A stretch of DNA of 64,000 nt from Cylindrotheca closterium (taxonomy: Eukaryota; Bacillariophyta; Bacillariophyceae; Bacillariales; Bacillariaceae), in NCBI GenBank assembly GCA_933822405.4, contig CAKOGP040001224.1, forward strand, positions 65,825-129,824, read 5' to 3'. This document shows, piece by piece, positions 18,829 through 30,033 of the stretch. Position 1 is the stretch's first letter, and the number at the start of each line of letters is the position of its first letter. The notes under the pieces are model-generated. The model worked only from the letters and a program-made list of their open reading frames with translations, was not told the DNA's origin and made no database searches. The position numbers and the translations under genes were made by a program.

Positions 18829-21751
18829 ATGACAACAAATCAATCGAGCTATGGAACCATTCCAAAGAATGAAAATGGCGAAACGGAATCGTTGATCGAA
18901 GACCAGAACAAATCCAACAAACTAGCTTTGCATTGCAATCGGCGTGTTCTGGTGTTTGTCATTATGGCAGCAATCGTTCTTGCGTACCCAATCCACAAAA
19001 TGGCAAACAAGTCGATCATCGGCACAAACAAACTCGGATGGATACCCACGGATGACCTAGGAGTGCATATCGTCAGCCGAAAACCGGATGCTTTGCCAAG
19101 TTCGATTTGGGGAAGGAAACGACAAGAGGGTCCATTGCCGACGAACAGCTGGTACTTGGTAGGTTACTCAGCAGTGCTCCTCGCTCATGTTTTGGCTATA
19201 TTGCATGCTGCTTTCGACTCGCCGTTTCTAACGTTGCTTATTCCTAATATTTACCTTACTACTCCTGATACAGAATCTAGTGTCCCATCGCGCCGAATTC
19301 CAACCCGACGAATCCACCAAAGTGTACACGGTTCCTTACATTATTGACATGGCGCCTGCAGGTGACGTGACAGGTATCAATGTGCACTGGCCCATTACTC
19401 AAACTAGTACAAACAATGTACAGATGGTGCACGATGCCAAGAATGGCGTGAAATTAGGTGCACTGGGCCTCAATGCTTCCTACCAAGTCGACCAGGAGGA
19501 AAACTTGAGTGCTCTTGGGGTAACCCTCCGTTGGGACGGCGGTGACGACGACGATGATGAAAAAGACGCATACATGAAGACTCATCTCGTCAGAGGAATG
19601 CCTTATGCTACCATGATATACTCGGGAGGCATTCTTCCCTCTCTATTTTCCTTCAACGGCCCTGCTTCTAATCCTGTCATTGACGGCGACAATTCGACGA
19701 AACTCGTTTGCGGGCAGTACGAGAATCAGACCATTTCGAATGCGACATCGGCCACTGTGCAAGAAAAGATTCAACTGCATTTCATCAATTCAGACTTTAC
19801 ATGGACGGTATTTTTCAGCCAACCCGTCGAGGTGGAGTGCGGAATCACATCCGGGGATGAAAAACTGGCCCAGTTTCAACTCAACGTCAAGAGCTATTCC
19901 AAGGAGGATGAACCGCTGATGGTCCGCATGGCCCTAATGGATTTTTGCACAACCGGACAGGCGAATATCAAACAGCACTGTGCGGAGAGGAAATCACTTC
20001 TTGGTGGTTATGCCACATTGATCGAGGAAAGTTGCGCAGTATTCCCCACAAGCCCAGCAGTTCACATTGAGTATCCATCGTCCGAGTCGGAAAACAAGAC
20101 ATCTCATTTGAAATTCGATTGGAAACCTGATTCAGTTGATGACGACTCGGACGAGGATGACCTGATCATGTTCGCCATGCCAAATCACCAAGAAAAAATG
20201 GTGGAAGGTGAAATCACAAACCACTGTGTGAATACATTCCACGGCAAGACCTGTCTGGTGAAAGGTTCCAAATGGTCCATGGCGGAAGATTTGAGTCAGA
20301 CGCAATCCTTTGTAGCCCGTCGACCACCCATCGCTAGTGCTATGGAGGCACTCGCCGTGGCCGTCTCCAAAGATTTGGAACACGAGTTGTCGGATAACCT
20401 GCATCGTGGAGCAGCCGACACTTACTTTTCTGGCAAAATGCTTTCTACGGTCGCTCGAACCATTGTCATTGCATCGGAACTGAGAGATCTTGCGGGAGGA
20501 AATGATGCTCTACTAGAGTTAAAGTACGACGTGGATGATGAATATTTGGCAAGCTCAATGGCTGCTGCTTCAAATCTAAAAAATTTGCCATCACAAAGGA
20601 AGATCGATAACGCCTTGAAGGACCTAAAGAAATGCGTCCAAGTTTGGTTGGACGAACCCGAAGCTCCTTATGTATACGATGAAAGCTGGGGTGGCCTCGT
20701 GAACTGTGGCTGTAACTATACGTCAACGGGCCCACATGGACATTGCTCGAATACCTATCCAGATTGTCCTGCATTGGAAGATGTCAATGTTGACTTTGGA
20801 AATGGCTACTACAATGATCACCACTTGTACGTAGTGTTATTCAGTGCTTGATTGTGTCTTGGTCCCATTGAAGTGCTGACATTTTTGCTTTCGTTTTGTT
20901 TGTTACTATGATATGATAGCCATTATGGATATCATGTCTACGCCGCAGCTGTCGTTGCAAAGTATGATCCAGAATGGGCTCTGATGTACTTTGACAAGGT
21001 TCTACTGTACATTCGTGACTATGCCAATCCTTGGACGAACGATGAATTCTTTACACCCTTCCGTCAAAAGGATTGGTGGATGGGATCGTCTTGGGCCAGT
21101 GGCATTGTTTCTGCAGAGAATTCGCCTCATGGTCGAAATCAAGAATCATCCTCGGAAGCCATTGCCGCCTACGAGAGTATGGCTCTATTTGGACATGTCA
21201 TGACTGACATTATGAAAGTGAAGGACCCAGGTCGTTTGAAAAAGGCACAATTGGTGCGTGATGCCGGTGAGCTGTTAACAAAAACCGAGATTGATGCCAC
21301 CAATCGATACTGGCATGTATGGTCCAGCAAGACACACAAGAATACGTACCCAAAAGGGTACTCACAACCCGTGGTGGGTATGCTCTATGAGACCATGGCC
21401 AGTTTCCAAACTTGGTTCTCCCCCCTCCCTCTGGTATCGTATGGTATCCAACTAATTCCCTTTACGCCAGTTGGAGAGTTTCGAGACGATCCCGAGTGGG
21501 CATCCATTCTGTACCCAATCTACGTAGAAAGCTGTACTGAAGCAGGTGACTTTTGTACGGAGAATGGATGGGATATTGTACAAGCAGGGCTTTGTGCTAC
21601 TGCTGGAAACATGGATGAAGCTCTAGAGAAGGTCCTGTCACTTTCGGAAGAATCGTTTGTTTCGGATGGTGGCAACGGTAACTCTCGTGGTAATACGATC
21701 TGGTACATTGCAACTCGGCCTTATGCTGCTGAACAAGATAATAGGAGGTAA
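18829..21751 (+). CDS. Membrane-anchored endo-1,3-beta-glucanase, GH81
   Basis: Three exons, 18829-19158, 19274-20826 and 20920-21751, join in phase to give 904 residues. Joining exons 1 and 2 restores PLPTNSWYLNLV, and joining exons 2 and 3 restores NDHHFHYGYHVYAAA; both are hallmark GH81 blocks and confirm the splice sites. The Asp of DHHFHYGY and the Glu-rich ESSSEA block downstream are conserved family features associated with the active site. GH81 enzymes cut beta-1,3-glucan chains; in diatoms the obvious substrates are the storage glucan chrysolaminarin and callose-like wall glucan. Residues 44-60 (VLVFVIMAAIVLAYPIH) form a single membrane anchor behind a 40-residue cytosolic tail, so the catalytic domain should face a vacuole, the secretory lumen or the outside. 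Soluble secreted GH81 enzymes lack this anchor. Confidence 0.9.
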
Positions 21752-22054
21752 TATGATTAAAATAGCTAATATAATGTAAAGCATACATTCCATAGTGATA
21801 ACCTGTCACAACCTGCACAGGTGCGGAGACGCTAGCAGATTACAATTTGAAGGGAACAGTACTCATTTTCTCGCACTAACGACAATCAGCAAACTCTTTC
21901 CTTTGGCCACATCGGATAGACACGATTTCTAACCATGTGTGCACACGCATCTAGTCTATACACGATCAAAACAAGCAGGATACTTTCAACGATCAGAAAT
22001 GGATGGAGATTGCGATTGTGCGGGGGGAATTTCATTTGTTTTCTATTTGATTGT
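21752..22054. other. Convergent spacer, nothing seen
   Basis: 303 bp between the ends of the convergent glucanase and eL14 genes. It should hold both 3' ends. No motif was recognised. Confidence 0.35.
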
Positions 22055-22459
22055 TTAAGCTCCAAGCTCAGTCATCTTCTTGGAAATAATTTCACTCTTT
22101 TGCTTTCGTGCAACCATGGCCTTGAATCGTCCAAAGTCACTGAGGCTTGCTCGCTTCTTCTTGGCGGAAAGCTTCTTGGCCCAGCTTGAGGCCTCCCATT
22201 TGTTCATTGTGTCAGCCTCTTCCCATGCCTTCTTCAAAGTCTTGGTGCGTGCATTGCGTTGGATCTTAACGGTGAAGTCTGTAAGGGCGATTCTGGTGAA
22301 AGGGATGACTTGTCGAGAAACACCGGTGATTTCTTCTGGTCCGTCAATCAAACACTTGTTTTGGTCAACAATATCAATGATGGTGGCGAGCTTTCCAGTC
22401 TCTGGGCCATAGTTGACAAGGACAACACGTCCAACTTCGACATATCTACTGAAAGGCAT
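22055..22459 (-). CDS. RPL14: 60S ribosomal protein L14 (eL14)
   Basis: 134 residues from the ATG at 22459. The frame is open further upstream, but the eL14 family starts at MPFSRYVEVGRVVLVNYGP. It shows the N-terminal KOW/SH3-like barrel (GRVVLVNYGPETGKLATIID), the LIDGPEE block and a basic helical tail (SSWAKKLSAKKKRASLSDF). eL14 is a structural protein of the large cytosolic ribosomal subunit. The length matches the family. The 5' leader may contain an intron, as is usual for ribosomal protein genes in diatoms, but this was not resolved. Confidence 0.93.
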   Translation of the reverse strand: MPFSRYVEVGRVVLVNYGPETGKLATIIDIVDQNKCLIDGPEEITGVSRQVIPFTRIALTDFTVKIQRNARTKTLKKAWEEADTMNKWEASSWAKKLSAKKKRASLSDFGRFKAMVARKQKSEIISKKMTELGA

Positions 22460-22947
22460 TTTGGTATTTGTGTGTGTTTGCTGTGAAAGGAGAAACGAAA
22501 GGAAACAATTCAAAAATGATGATGAGTATTTTGTCCTCTCTAATCAAGAAAAAAATTAAACCACCGCAGCAAAATTCCTCCCCTAAACTGCAACATCAGG
22601 CAACTACAGCTCCGAATGAAACCCTCTTCAGCCTATTCCCAAGATAAAAGCACGCCATTGTTGAAGCACATACCTGAAGAAGATGCTAGACTGTATTTGG
22701 CTTCCTGCTTTTCGGGCAATCGTCTTGGTCCGGAATATCTCAGGAAGCAAAACTGCGCGATTTCTAGTAGAAGCGAAAGGCGGTAACTTTGGGGTATTGT
22801 TTAGTTCCATTTTTGGTTCCACCTGTCTGTCTTGCCGTTGTCAGAATGTGACGTCACAGGTGTGGAAAAAGAAACACAAAAAAGAAACCAAAGAAGGATT
22901 GTTTTGTTGAACCCACACATCATATCCAACAGAATTTTCACATCATC
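22460..22947. promoter_or_regulatory. Divergent promoter of eL14 and the propeller gene
   Basis: 488-bp spacer between head-to-head genes. The part near 22470-22700 probably holds the leader (possibly with an intron) of the ribosomal protein gene. A TGACGTCA (CRE-type bZIP site) is at 22849-22856. Regulatory use is inference. Confidence 0.4.
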
Positions 22948-24382
22948 ATGAAGACAGTCTGGAACCTCTTTGTACTTTCACAACTTTTGATTAACGGCAG
23001 TGAAGCCTTTCAAGATGCAAAATCCTTGGGTCGAAGAAAATTTGCTCTGTTTGGAGCCAGCAACAACAACGTCGTTCTAACCCCAAGTGAGGACAAGGAA
23101 GCCTTTGATTCGCTCAAGATTGGAGCCTGCAGAGTGCACCGATACAAACGAGATGGCATTGATTCGGGAATTGATTCGGAGACAGAATACGTCATGTGGT
23201 ATCATGGTCGATCAGAAGAGCAAGACAAGGACAAGACTTTGCCACCACTTTCCACAGGACGCATCGGACGTGCTACCAGTAAGAATGGGTTGTCCTGGGA
23301 GAAAGATACCAAGGGTAGTTTGGATGCAGACATGCCTGGCGTTTCTCTTGGATTGAATACAGATTCGTGGTGGGGGTTTGATACAGCTCATGTCGGACTA
23401 GGAAATGTGCTGCTGCCCATGAGCACTCCTGCCATTATCAGCGAAGGAGGAGTGTATCTCATGTATTACATGGGAGGAAGTTTTGATGAGACTCCAATCG
23501 GCGATTACACGGAAAAGGAAATGCCAGCTGATGCTACGATTCGAGGAATGAAGATGAAGATTGGGGTTGCCATCAGTCAGGATGGGACTGTTTGGGGTCG
23601 CGTGGAGGGCGACGATCCATCTGGAGCCTGCATGGTGCCTTTTGATAAGGATGATGTCCACTCTCAAGAAATGATTGATATGAAAGATGAAAAGGGTAAC
23701 CCAGTGGGATTGACTGAAGAACTCTATTGCGCATGGCCCGATGTCGTGCCCAACATTGACGAGAGCAACCCTGACAACTCTGGATTCATCATGTACTACA
23801 GCACCATGACCAAGAATGACAAGGAGAAGTGCATCGGTTCCGCAGTTTCTGCTGATGGATTCCGCTGGTTCAAGCGCGAATTGGTTCTGAGACCAACCGA
23901 AGATACTATGGACGAAGGTGGCTGCGCCAGAGCTTCAGTATACCGCAACGCCAAGTATGATGAAGACTCGAGTGCATGGTCGGACGACAAGGGATACACG
24001 ATGCTATACGAAGGAGTTTCCAAGGAAGATAACAAACACCGCATTATGATGGCAGAAAGTATGGATGGAAAGACATGGGCTAAGAAGGGAGTTGTTATGG
24101 ATGTCGGAGACGACGAAGATGCCTTTGACTGCATGGGAGTTGGATCACCTCACATCCTTCGGTACGTCGAACTTTGCTGCGATTGTTTTTCAAAGTGATT
24201 GTAAAGCGAATGCACCGCCTAACACCTTTCTTTGTTTGCTTAGACTGGATGATGGATCACAGCGAATGTACTACACTGGTCAAGCAGCAGACGGAAGCAC
24301 AGCTGTTGGGATCGCCAAGTGCGAGCTGGGATCAACCGAATGGGTTCCAGAACAAGCATCCATCGTCTTTGCTACAGCTTAG
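22948..24382 (+). CDS. Five-bladed beta-propeller (glycosidase-like) protein with probable plastid pre-sequence
   Basis: Two exons, 22948-24161 and 24244-24382, join within an Arg codon to give 450 residues. The N-terminus has a signal-peptide core followed by SEAFQD, an ASAF-like site, then a basic stretch, which suggests plastid targeting. Five repeats pair an aromatic strand (VMWYHG, LMYYMGG, IMYYSTM, TMLYEG, RMYYTG) with a turn of the type SxDGxxW (SKNGLSW, SQDGTVW, SADGFRW, SMDGKTW, and a diverged fifth). This is the layout of five-bladed propellers of the GH32/GH43/GH68-like clans. An acidic catalytic triad cannot be assigned safely by eye, so enzyme activity is unproven. The short second exon completes the fifth blade and argues that the splice site is right. 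Confidence 0.75.
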
Positions 24383-24569
24383 ACCATTCTAGACTACCAA
24401 GAGTGGTTGGATGATACAAGTTTCAATTAGAATATTATTTCTATTTTTTTTAAAATATGTAAAATGTGAAATTTCATGGTCAAAGTCAAGTCGATCACGA
24501 TTTCGACTAGAGTTGCGTGAGCATACATCTACAGCAACATCATATGTTCTCTCAAACTACCTCAGTCGC

Positions 24570-25220
24570 CTAATTTTTGCGTTCATCATTGCTGGGAACA
24601 CCATCATTACTGGGCACGATTTCGTTTCCAAAGTCGACTGCGGCATCTCCACCGCCACCGCCGCCTCCGATGTCAACAACACCGCCGCCACCACCAACGT
24701 CGCCATCGCGATCAGGTGCCGGGTCGTCTTCGTCGTCCGGACCGCGGTCATTGCTACCCGAAGCCTTGTAGGGTTCATAATCGAGATCGACGTCCGTTCC
24801 CTTGTTGCTTCCCGATGCTGCACGGTTCGTGCCAATCGATGGTCGGTCAGATGGAGAGGATGATGGAACCTCTGTTGCTGGGACTTGATCGAAGCTGCTC
24901 TCATCAATCGGGTCATCGCCTGGATCCCCATAGTCGACACAGGGTAAAAGGTGGCGTGACGCTGGTTTCTTGCTTCCCTTTCCACTTGCTTTTCCACTTG
25001 CTTTTCCACTTGCTTTTCCACACTCCTTGTATGCTCTTGAGCCAATTCGGCCAGGTCTGCTGTAAGAAAGCCCCTCTTGTAGGATGCGCCCACCATGGCC
25101 TCCTCGTTGTTGCTTGTATGCTACATGGCGAAAATGGTTAAAGTGGAGGTCGCTTCTAGACTTTCCTTTGCTAGCGTCCGCAAGGACGATCATGGCCACG
25201 CATAGAAATGGTATCTTCAT
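24570..25220 (-). CDS. Secreted low-complexity protein with GKAS repeats and Gly-rich end
   Basis: 216 residues from ATG 25220, chosen because MKIPFLCVAMIVLADASKG is a signal peptide; a 20-residue upstream extension in frame lacks one. The mature protein begins basic, then carries ECGKASGKASGKASGKGSKK (three GKAS units near residues 67-86). An acidic Ser/Asp region and a poly-Gly region (GGGGGVVDIGGGGGGG) follow. Regular Lys and Ser spacing of this kind resembles silica-associated (silaffin-like) or wall proteins of diatoms, but no known domain is present. The role is therefore speculative. The neighbouring propeller gene converges with it, with about 190 bp between the two. Confidence 0.55.
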   Translation of the reverse strand: MKIPFLCVAMIVLADASKGKSRSDLHFNHFRHVAYKQQRGGHGGRILQEGLSYSRPGRIGSRAYKECGKASGKASGKASGKGSKKPASRHLLPCVDYGDPGDDPIDESSFDQVPATEVPSSSPSDRPSIGTNRAASGSNKGTDVDLDYEPYKASGSNDRGPDDEDDPAPDRDGDVGGGGGVVDIGGGGGGGDAAVDFGNEIVPSNDGVPSNDERKN

Positions 25221-26089
25221 TGTTGTTGGTTGTTTGCTCAATAATATTTCTGCTTCTTTCGAAAACTGTCCTATTGTCACTTGCCAAGAATCCGGCTATT
25301 TCGTAGACAGATGAGAAGTCATGGGAGTAATTTTCTAGAACGAACAAGGCACGATTTGACTTTTTTCATTCTTCCATGGCTTCTCGAGCTTGAGTATTGG
25401 ACAACGCTTGATCCCTCGATACAAAAGAATGATGTTTTGGTTATTAAATTTGAAAAATCTAAGATGCGGGATCGAATTCAATCACGCGTGATTCCAAGCA
25501 CCCAATCTTGATCTATTTTCTGTAGGGCGGCTTCTGGTCGTGCTGTATCGTGCGAGACCACCATAGATAGCAAACACTCCACTCTGTACTGCACGTCCGA
25601 TAGTTACCCGCACATCTATGATGTCGAGGATGAGAAGCCATTACAAAACCAAAACAACACCAAACCGTTAGATACATGTGGTGAACCAAAAGGACGATAC
25701 AATATCTAAAAGACGAATTATTAATACTCCTATTTGTACAATATTCCTTTTTCCATTCTTCTCGTTGCGTTAGCAAGTCACTACTGTCGAACCTGCTGCC
25801 ACGAGTGAGCGGGTGTTTGTATGGGCAAGTTTACTAGGAGTTTCCTATCAAAATTTTCGCCGAAGCATCCACAAGAGTTGTGCATCCTATCGGTCGCATC
25901 AGGAACCAACCGGCTTAGCCCACCGATTTACCCTTTTCATGAGATTAATGGATGAATGCATTCGACGAATCCATTCATGAAAACCTTAAAAGGAGTGATC
26001 TCAGTAGTTCACATGGACAATTTTCAATCCGTTGAACGAAGCATCGTCATTCGAAACATCTTGAAAAGACGTTCCTTCCGCCCTTCCCT
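25221..26089. other. Intergenic, no supported gene
   Basis: 870 bp between two minus-strand genes. Only short unrelated frames are present. It includes the promoter of the secreted Gly/Lys-rich protein and the 3' flank of the membrane protein gene. No repeat or RNA gene was recognised. Confidence 0.4.
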
Positions 26090-27451
26090 TCATGGTCCAC
26101 CGGACGAACCACCGCCAGAACCTGGATTGTGTCCTGGACCACCCGAGGACCTTCCGACCTGGAAGAAATACATAATGCCAGCTGTGGCACCACTGGCAAG
26201 GAAGGAAGAGTATATCGCTGGGTTGGATGGCATGGATGATCTTGGCATGTGCATTCGGTCCGAACCGACACCACCGCCCAGCCACATGCTAAAGTAGCCG
26301 ATACCCACAGTTGCTGCTGTTACGGACATGCCTGTCCGCAGCGGTGTACCAGTAAAAAAGCCAACTGCCATGTTGCCCACAGCATTTCTAACACCATTGG
26401 TAATCGAGTCTATGCCACCGAAAATGGCCTCTCGCAGGATTTCCACATCAAGGGCATTTTCAATTGCCTCCTCTTCGGTTGAACCAGGTAAGATGGCAGC
26501 GGCAAGGTCTTGAGGTTGCAAAGGAATGTTGGCCGAACGTTCTTGAGACGAGGCGCTGGAGGAGCCTGCAGCTGGCTCTTCATTCCACGAAAAGACTCGT
26601 CCAATTGGTTGTGGTGTACCCCAGAACCGTGAAAAATCGGAACCAGTCGTTCTTTGTGTGGTTTGGGTACCATCTTCTTGTTGTCGTTGTTCTTCTTCAA
26701 CCTCCTCAATCTGAGGAATTTCATCGTCGCCCAAATTACTGGCAACTTCGGCAGTGGCCAATTCCAATCGGCGTGGGACAGGGCGGGCTTCTTGTTCTAC
26801 TTGTGGCACTTGCTCTGCGTATCGTTCCTCTCCCAACAAGAGTCGCATAAAGCCTGGTCCCACGAAATGCCCCAAACCTGGTCTCCTCAAGACATGCTGA
26901 TGGCGAGGTACTAATCGGTTGACATAGGCATTGAGTTGTTCTTCATTCAAACCAGGGATAAGATAGAGCAAAAAGAAACCGTTTTCTTCCCAGAAATTAG
27001 GGCTGTGCACAATCTGATCGTGAAAGCTTCTGTTGACAAGCGTGTTGACAATTCCTTCGGGCAAATAGCCAGCCACTCCTCTCCTTCGGAGATCGATTGC
27101 TTCTAACCTTAGACGCTGAAAGACGCTAAAGGAAAATCCCAAAAAGAGAGACACTACAATAAAGAAAGCGACAATGACTTGTATCGGAACAAAGGCCACT
27201 GTGACGGCGGTAATGGAAGTCCCGGAAGCAATTCCCCATTGCATCATTTGTCGTTGCAACACTTGTCGTTGCTGCTCTATAGAAACGACTTCATTCACCT
27301 CTACATGTTCTTCTTCTCCATTCTGGTCATCATCTCCAGACTGTACTGAGGAAGCACAAGTTGCGTCTCCTCCAGGAGAATTCCAAGGCCCCATGTCCTT
27401 ACCACCCAAACCGCCAATGGGTTTGCGAGGATCATTCGGATCCTCATCCAT
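26090..27451 (-). CDS. Unknown multi-pass membrane protein with acidic/Gln-rich middle
   Basis: Single exon, 453 residues. Residues ~75-115 (ASGTSITAVTVAFVPIQVIVAFF and on) form one or two membrane segments. A soluble stretch (about 120-220) includes FWEENGFFLLYLIPGLNEEQLNAYV and RPGLGHFVGPGF. The middle is acidic and Gln-rich. The C-terminal part has Gly/Ala-rich hydrophobic helices (GVRNAVGNMAVGFFTG and ATVGIGYFSMWLGGG), probably further membrane segments, and ends in a disordered Gly/Ser/Pro tail. No catalytic motif was seen and I do not recognise the family. Confidence 0.65.
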   Translation of the reverse strand: MDEDPNDPRKPIGGLGGKDMGPWNSPGGDATCASSVQSGDDDQNGEEEHVEVNEVVSIEQQRQVLQRQMMQWGIASGTSITAVTVAFVPIQVIVAFFIVVSLFLGFSFSVFQRLRLEAIDLRRRGVAGYLPEGIVNTLVNRSFHDQIVHSPNFWEENGFFLLYLIPGLNEEQLNAYVNRLVPRHQHVLRRPGLGHFVGPGFMRLLLGEERYAEQVPQVEQEARPVPRRLELATAEVASNLGDDEIPQIEEVEEEQRQQEDGTQTTQRTTGSDFSRFWGTPQPIGRVFSWNEEPAAGSSSASSQERSANIPLQPQDLAAAILPGSTEEEAIENALDVEILREAIFGGIDSITNGVRNAVGNMAVGFFTGTPLRTGMSVTAATVGIGYFSMWLGGGVGSDRMHMPRSSMPSNPAIYSSFLASGATAGIMYFFQVGRSSGGPGHNPGSGGGSSGGP

Positions 27452-28078
27452 CTTTTGGTTCGTGTGTTATCTATCTTCAACTTTTTAAATTTCAAAAAGA
27501 AGGCACAGGCAAGGGTATTATTGCGCTATGGATAGTCGTTGGATGGCGTGTGGAGAAAGGTTCGACAAGCGCAATGTCAATCACTTCCTTTTTTTAAAAA
27601 CCAGCAGAGAAGAGGAATGATGACTTTGCGTGCCCTTGTAAAAAAGCGCAACGGGTGGGTTGGTTTTGAACCTACTCGTACGAGTATAGTCAGTCTTGCC
27701 GTTGGATCGGATGAATCCAGACTGGTTCTGGAATTCTTGAGAAACATGACGATGAATCTTCATCATTTTCTTCTCCATTTGTACCATTCATTCATTATCC
27801 CGGTAGCTAGTAGTATTAATAGCACATTACAAGGACTCTACATTATTTCTAGGCTTTTCATGGATGGCGTATAATATAATAATAGATGGGTATCATAATA
27901 GTCCTACATGGGACTAGGACTAAATTCGAAATACATGTAAATAAGATAATGATTACAGTATTGTACTATTTATTAGTACTTTGTAATCATCACGGTAGTA
28001 TCCGGCAGGCTACTAGCAACAAGAAGGAAAAAAAATCAGTAAATATTTCCTGAATTGTATTGCTGCTGCTGCTGCTGC
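27452..28078. other. Intergenic, no supported gene
   Basis: 627-bp spacer upstream of the membrane-protein gene and downstream of the ATP synthase gene. It contains short A/T-rich stretches and a CTG microsatellite (about 28063-28078) directly at the ATP synthase stop codon. No other feature was recognised. Confidence 0.4.
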
Positions 28079-29590
28079 TTAAGCAACCATCTTGGGTGTA
28101 CCCTTGTCGTCCAAGCGGAAGTACATTCCCTCGGCTTCCGCGACAGCGTTCATTTTCATAATCATGTTGGCACGGGCTTCCTTTTGCTCGGATCCATCGT
28201 CAGCCTTCTTGGCAGCAGCACTCTTGTCGCTAAAGAACTTGACAAAAGCTCCTTGCACGGGGTCACCTCCAGCCATGGCCTTTCCAGTGGTCAACTTGGA
28301 CATGGCATTGTCCAAGGCAGCCTTCTTCAAGGCCTTGTCGTCCAAAAACTTGGCAGTGACGGCATCAGTGGCTTCGACCATCAAGGCGGTCTTGGCCTTA
28401 TCGTATGCATTGGCTTCTTCTGCGGCGATAACGGTCAACATCTTCTCGACTTGTGCCTTGAGGACATGCTTGGGCTTGATCGCTCCGGCAGCATTGAGCT
28501 TCTCGTAGGATTGTCCGGTCAATTCCAAGATATCTTGGTAATCCTGAACAATATTTTCGGTAAGCTTCATGTAAGCCAAGTTTTCTTCCATCTTGGCAAT
28601 GATCTCATCTTCCGCTTCGTGTTGAAGTGCAAGCATGGCATCACCTTCGTCCTTGAACATCTTGGCAATGGCATCTCCTCCTTGGGTGTAAGCGACAACG
28701 CAGAACATAACGAAGGTAGAGGCGAGCTATAGGAGGTAGCAACAATAGGAGAAATATGTTGTGAGAAAACAATGGTAAAGAGTAAATGAACATCCAAATG
28801 TATCAAGATAGATCACGGTAGCAGTCGGATTTATCCAACCCACTTCCCAATCTCCAACCCAAACGAAAAACAGACATTTTTGTATAGCACTACTCACCAA
28901 AGTCTCTTCGTTGACCAAGAACCAGTTGAATTCCAAGATTGGAACTCCAAAGGCAACACCGGCAGGAATGGCGTACAAGTGAGACAATCCAGTTCCCATG
29001 AATCCACCCTTATCGGCTACTTCCGAAGAAGTTTCTTCCTTTGCTTCCTCCTCGCGACGAGCCGAGTAGTGAAAGCTAGCATTGCTCAATTTGGGTGCGT
29101 GGGCACTGTGCAATACAATAGATTAAAAAAGAGTATAGAAAGAAGTTCACCCAAAAGTGCAAAAGGGACAAAATTGTGTGAGATTCGAGTTTTTCGTCAT
29201 CAAAACCCAACAATAGCAAGATCCACAGTCATCCCCCCGTCTATCCAAGGACATAAATCCAAATGTAACCCCAGGCTAATTTTCTTTCCAATGGATCTCA
29301 TGGCAGTTTCCATCTTCCACTTTTTCCTCTCCATAGTCATAATGTGCTTGTTGCATTAATCGTCGGGGTCGAACCTGCCGACAATTGATACGTAGAAATC
29401 GTACCGAGATCTACGTCACGGAAGTGCGAAATCGCCAATGGATCCATCGATGGGGAGAAGGAAAGATGCCATGGAGCCAATTGAAATTTTGTAGCTATGA
29501 CTGTCGACACCATCATTCCGTCAAAATTGCTACATACCCTGACCGAGCGAAGGCTCTCTTGCCTAGCGTTGAAGAAGCTGCTCTCAACAT
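28079..29590 (-). CDS. Mitochondrial F1Fo ATP synthase subunit b (subunit 4)
   Basis: Three exons: 29590-29538 (17 codons plus two bases, donor GTATGT), 29105-28898 and 28726-28079, giving 302 residues in phase. Exon 1 encodes MLRAASSTLGKRAFARSG, a basic, Ser-rich mitochondrial pre-sequence. It was found by searching for a phase-2 donor matching the acceptor at 29106. The mature protein has a hydrophobic hairpin (GTGLSHLYAIPAGVAFGVPI, then EFNWFLVNEETLLAS and FVMFCVVAYTQGGD) followed by a long charged helix, the layout of the b subunit that forms the peripheral stalk. Subunit b holds the catalytic head against rotation. The identification rests on layout and motif resemblance. The gene diverges from VPS35. 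Confidence 0.82.
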
Positions 29591-30033
29591 CTCTTTCTTG
29601 GGAGTTGAATGTTGCCGACCAAGAGGATGACGACGGACGAGAAGGTCCAACAAGCTTTGGGCAATGGACAGACGTTGTACGCGAATTTACGTATCGTTCT
29701 GACGTCAACAGGGAATCAAAAGTCGAATCGTCCGACTAACCTTTGGAACGGCTCCCGGCATCGTTGTGGATCCGCGGCACGACCTACAACAGTGCAAATA
29801 TCTTGTTTGTCATTTTGCATCCTTTTAAGAGAGACATCAAACTAACACCAGGGAAGGTTTTGTCCAATTATCACATCGGAAATTGCTAGATTGCTGGGTC
29901 TTGAGCTACGCATAGCAAGCCTTTCATCTGTTTGAATAATTGGCTGGAAACTAAAAATCAATCTTCTTCCGGCAGATTCAACGCTGAAAGCAAGATTCAA
30001 TCTTCCATTTTTGGGTAGCATTTGCAATTGTCC
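29591..30033. promoter_or_regulatory. Divergent promoter of ATP synthase b and VPS35
   Basis: 443-bp spacer between head-to-head genes for two housekeeping proteins. Nothing further can be assigned by eye. Confidence 0.35.

Noticed and set aside
27539..27874. 111-codon plus-strand frame and a tRNA-like GGTTTTGAACC stretch
   Set aside because: The frame has no family features. The stretch cannot be folded into a tRNA cloverleaf by eye.
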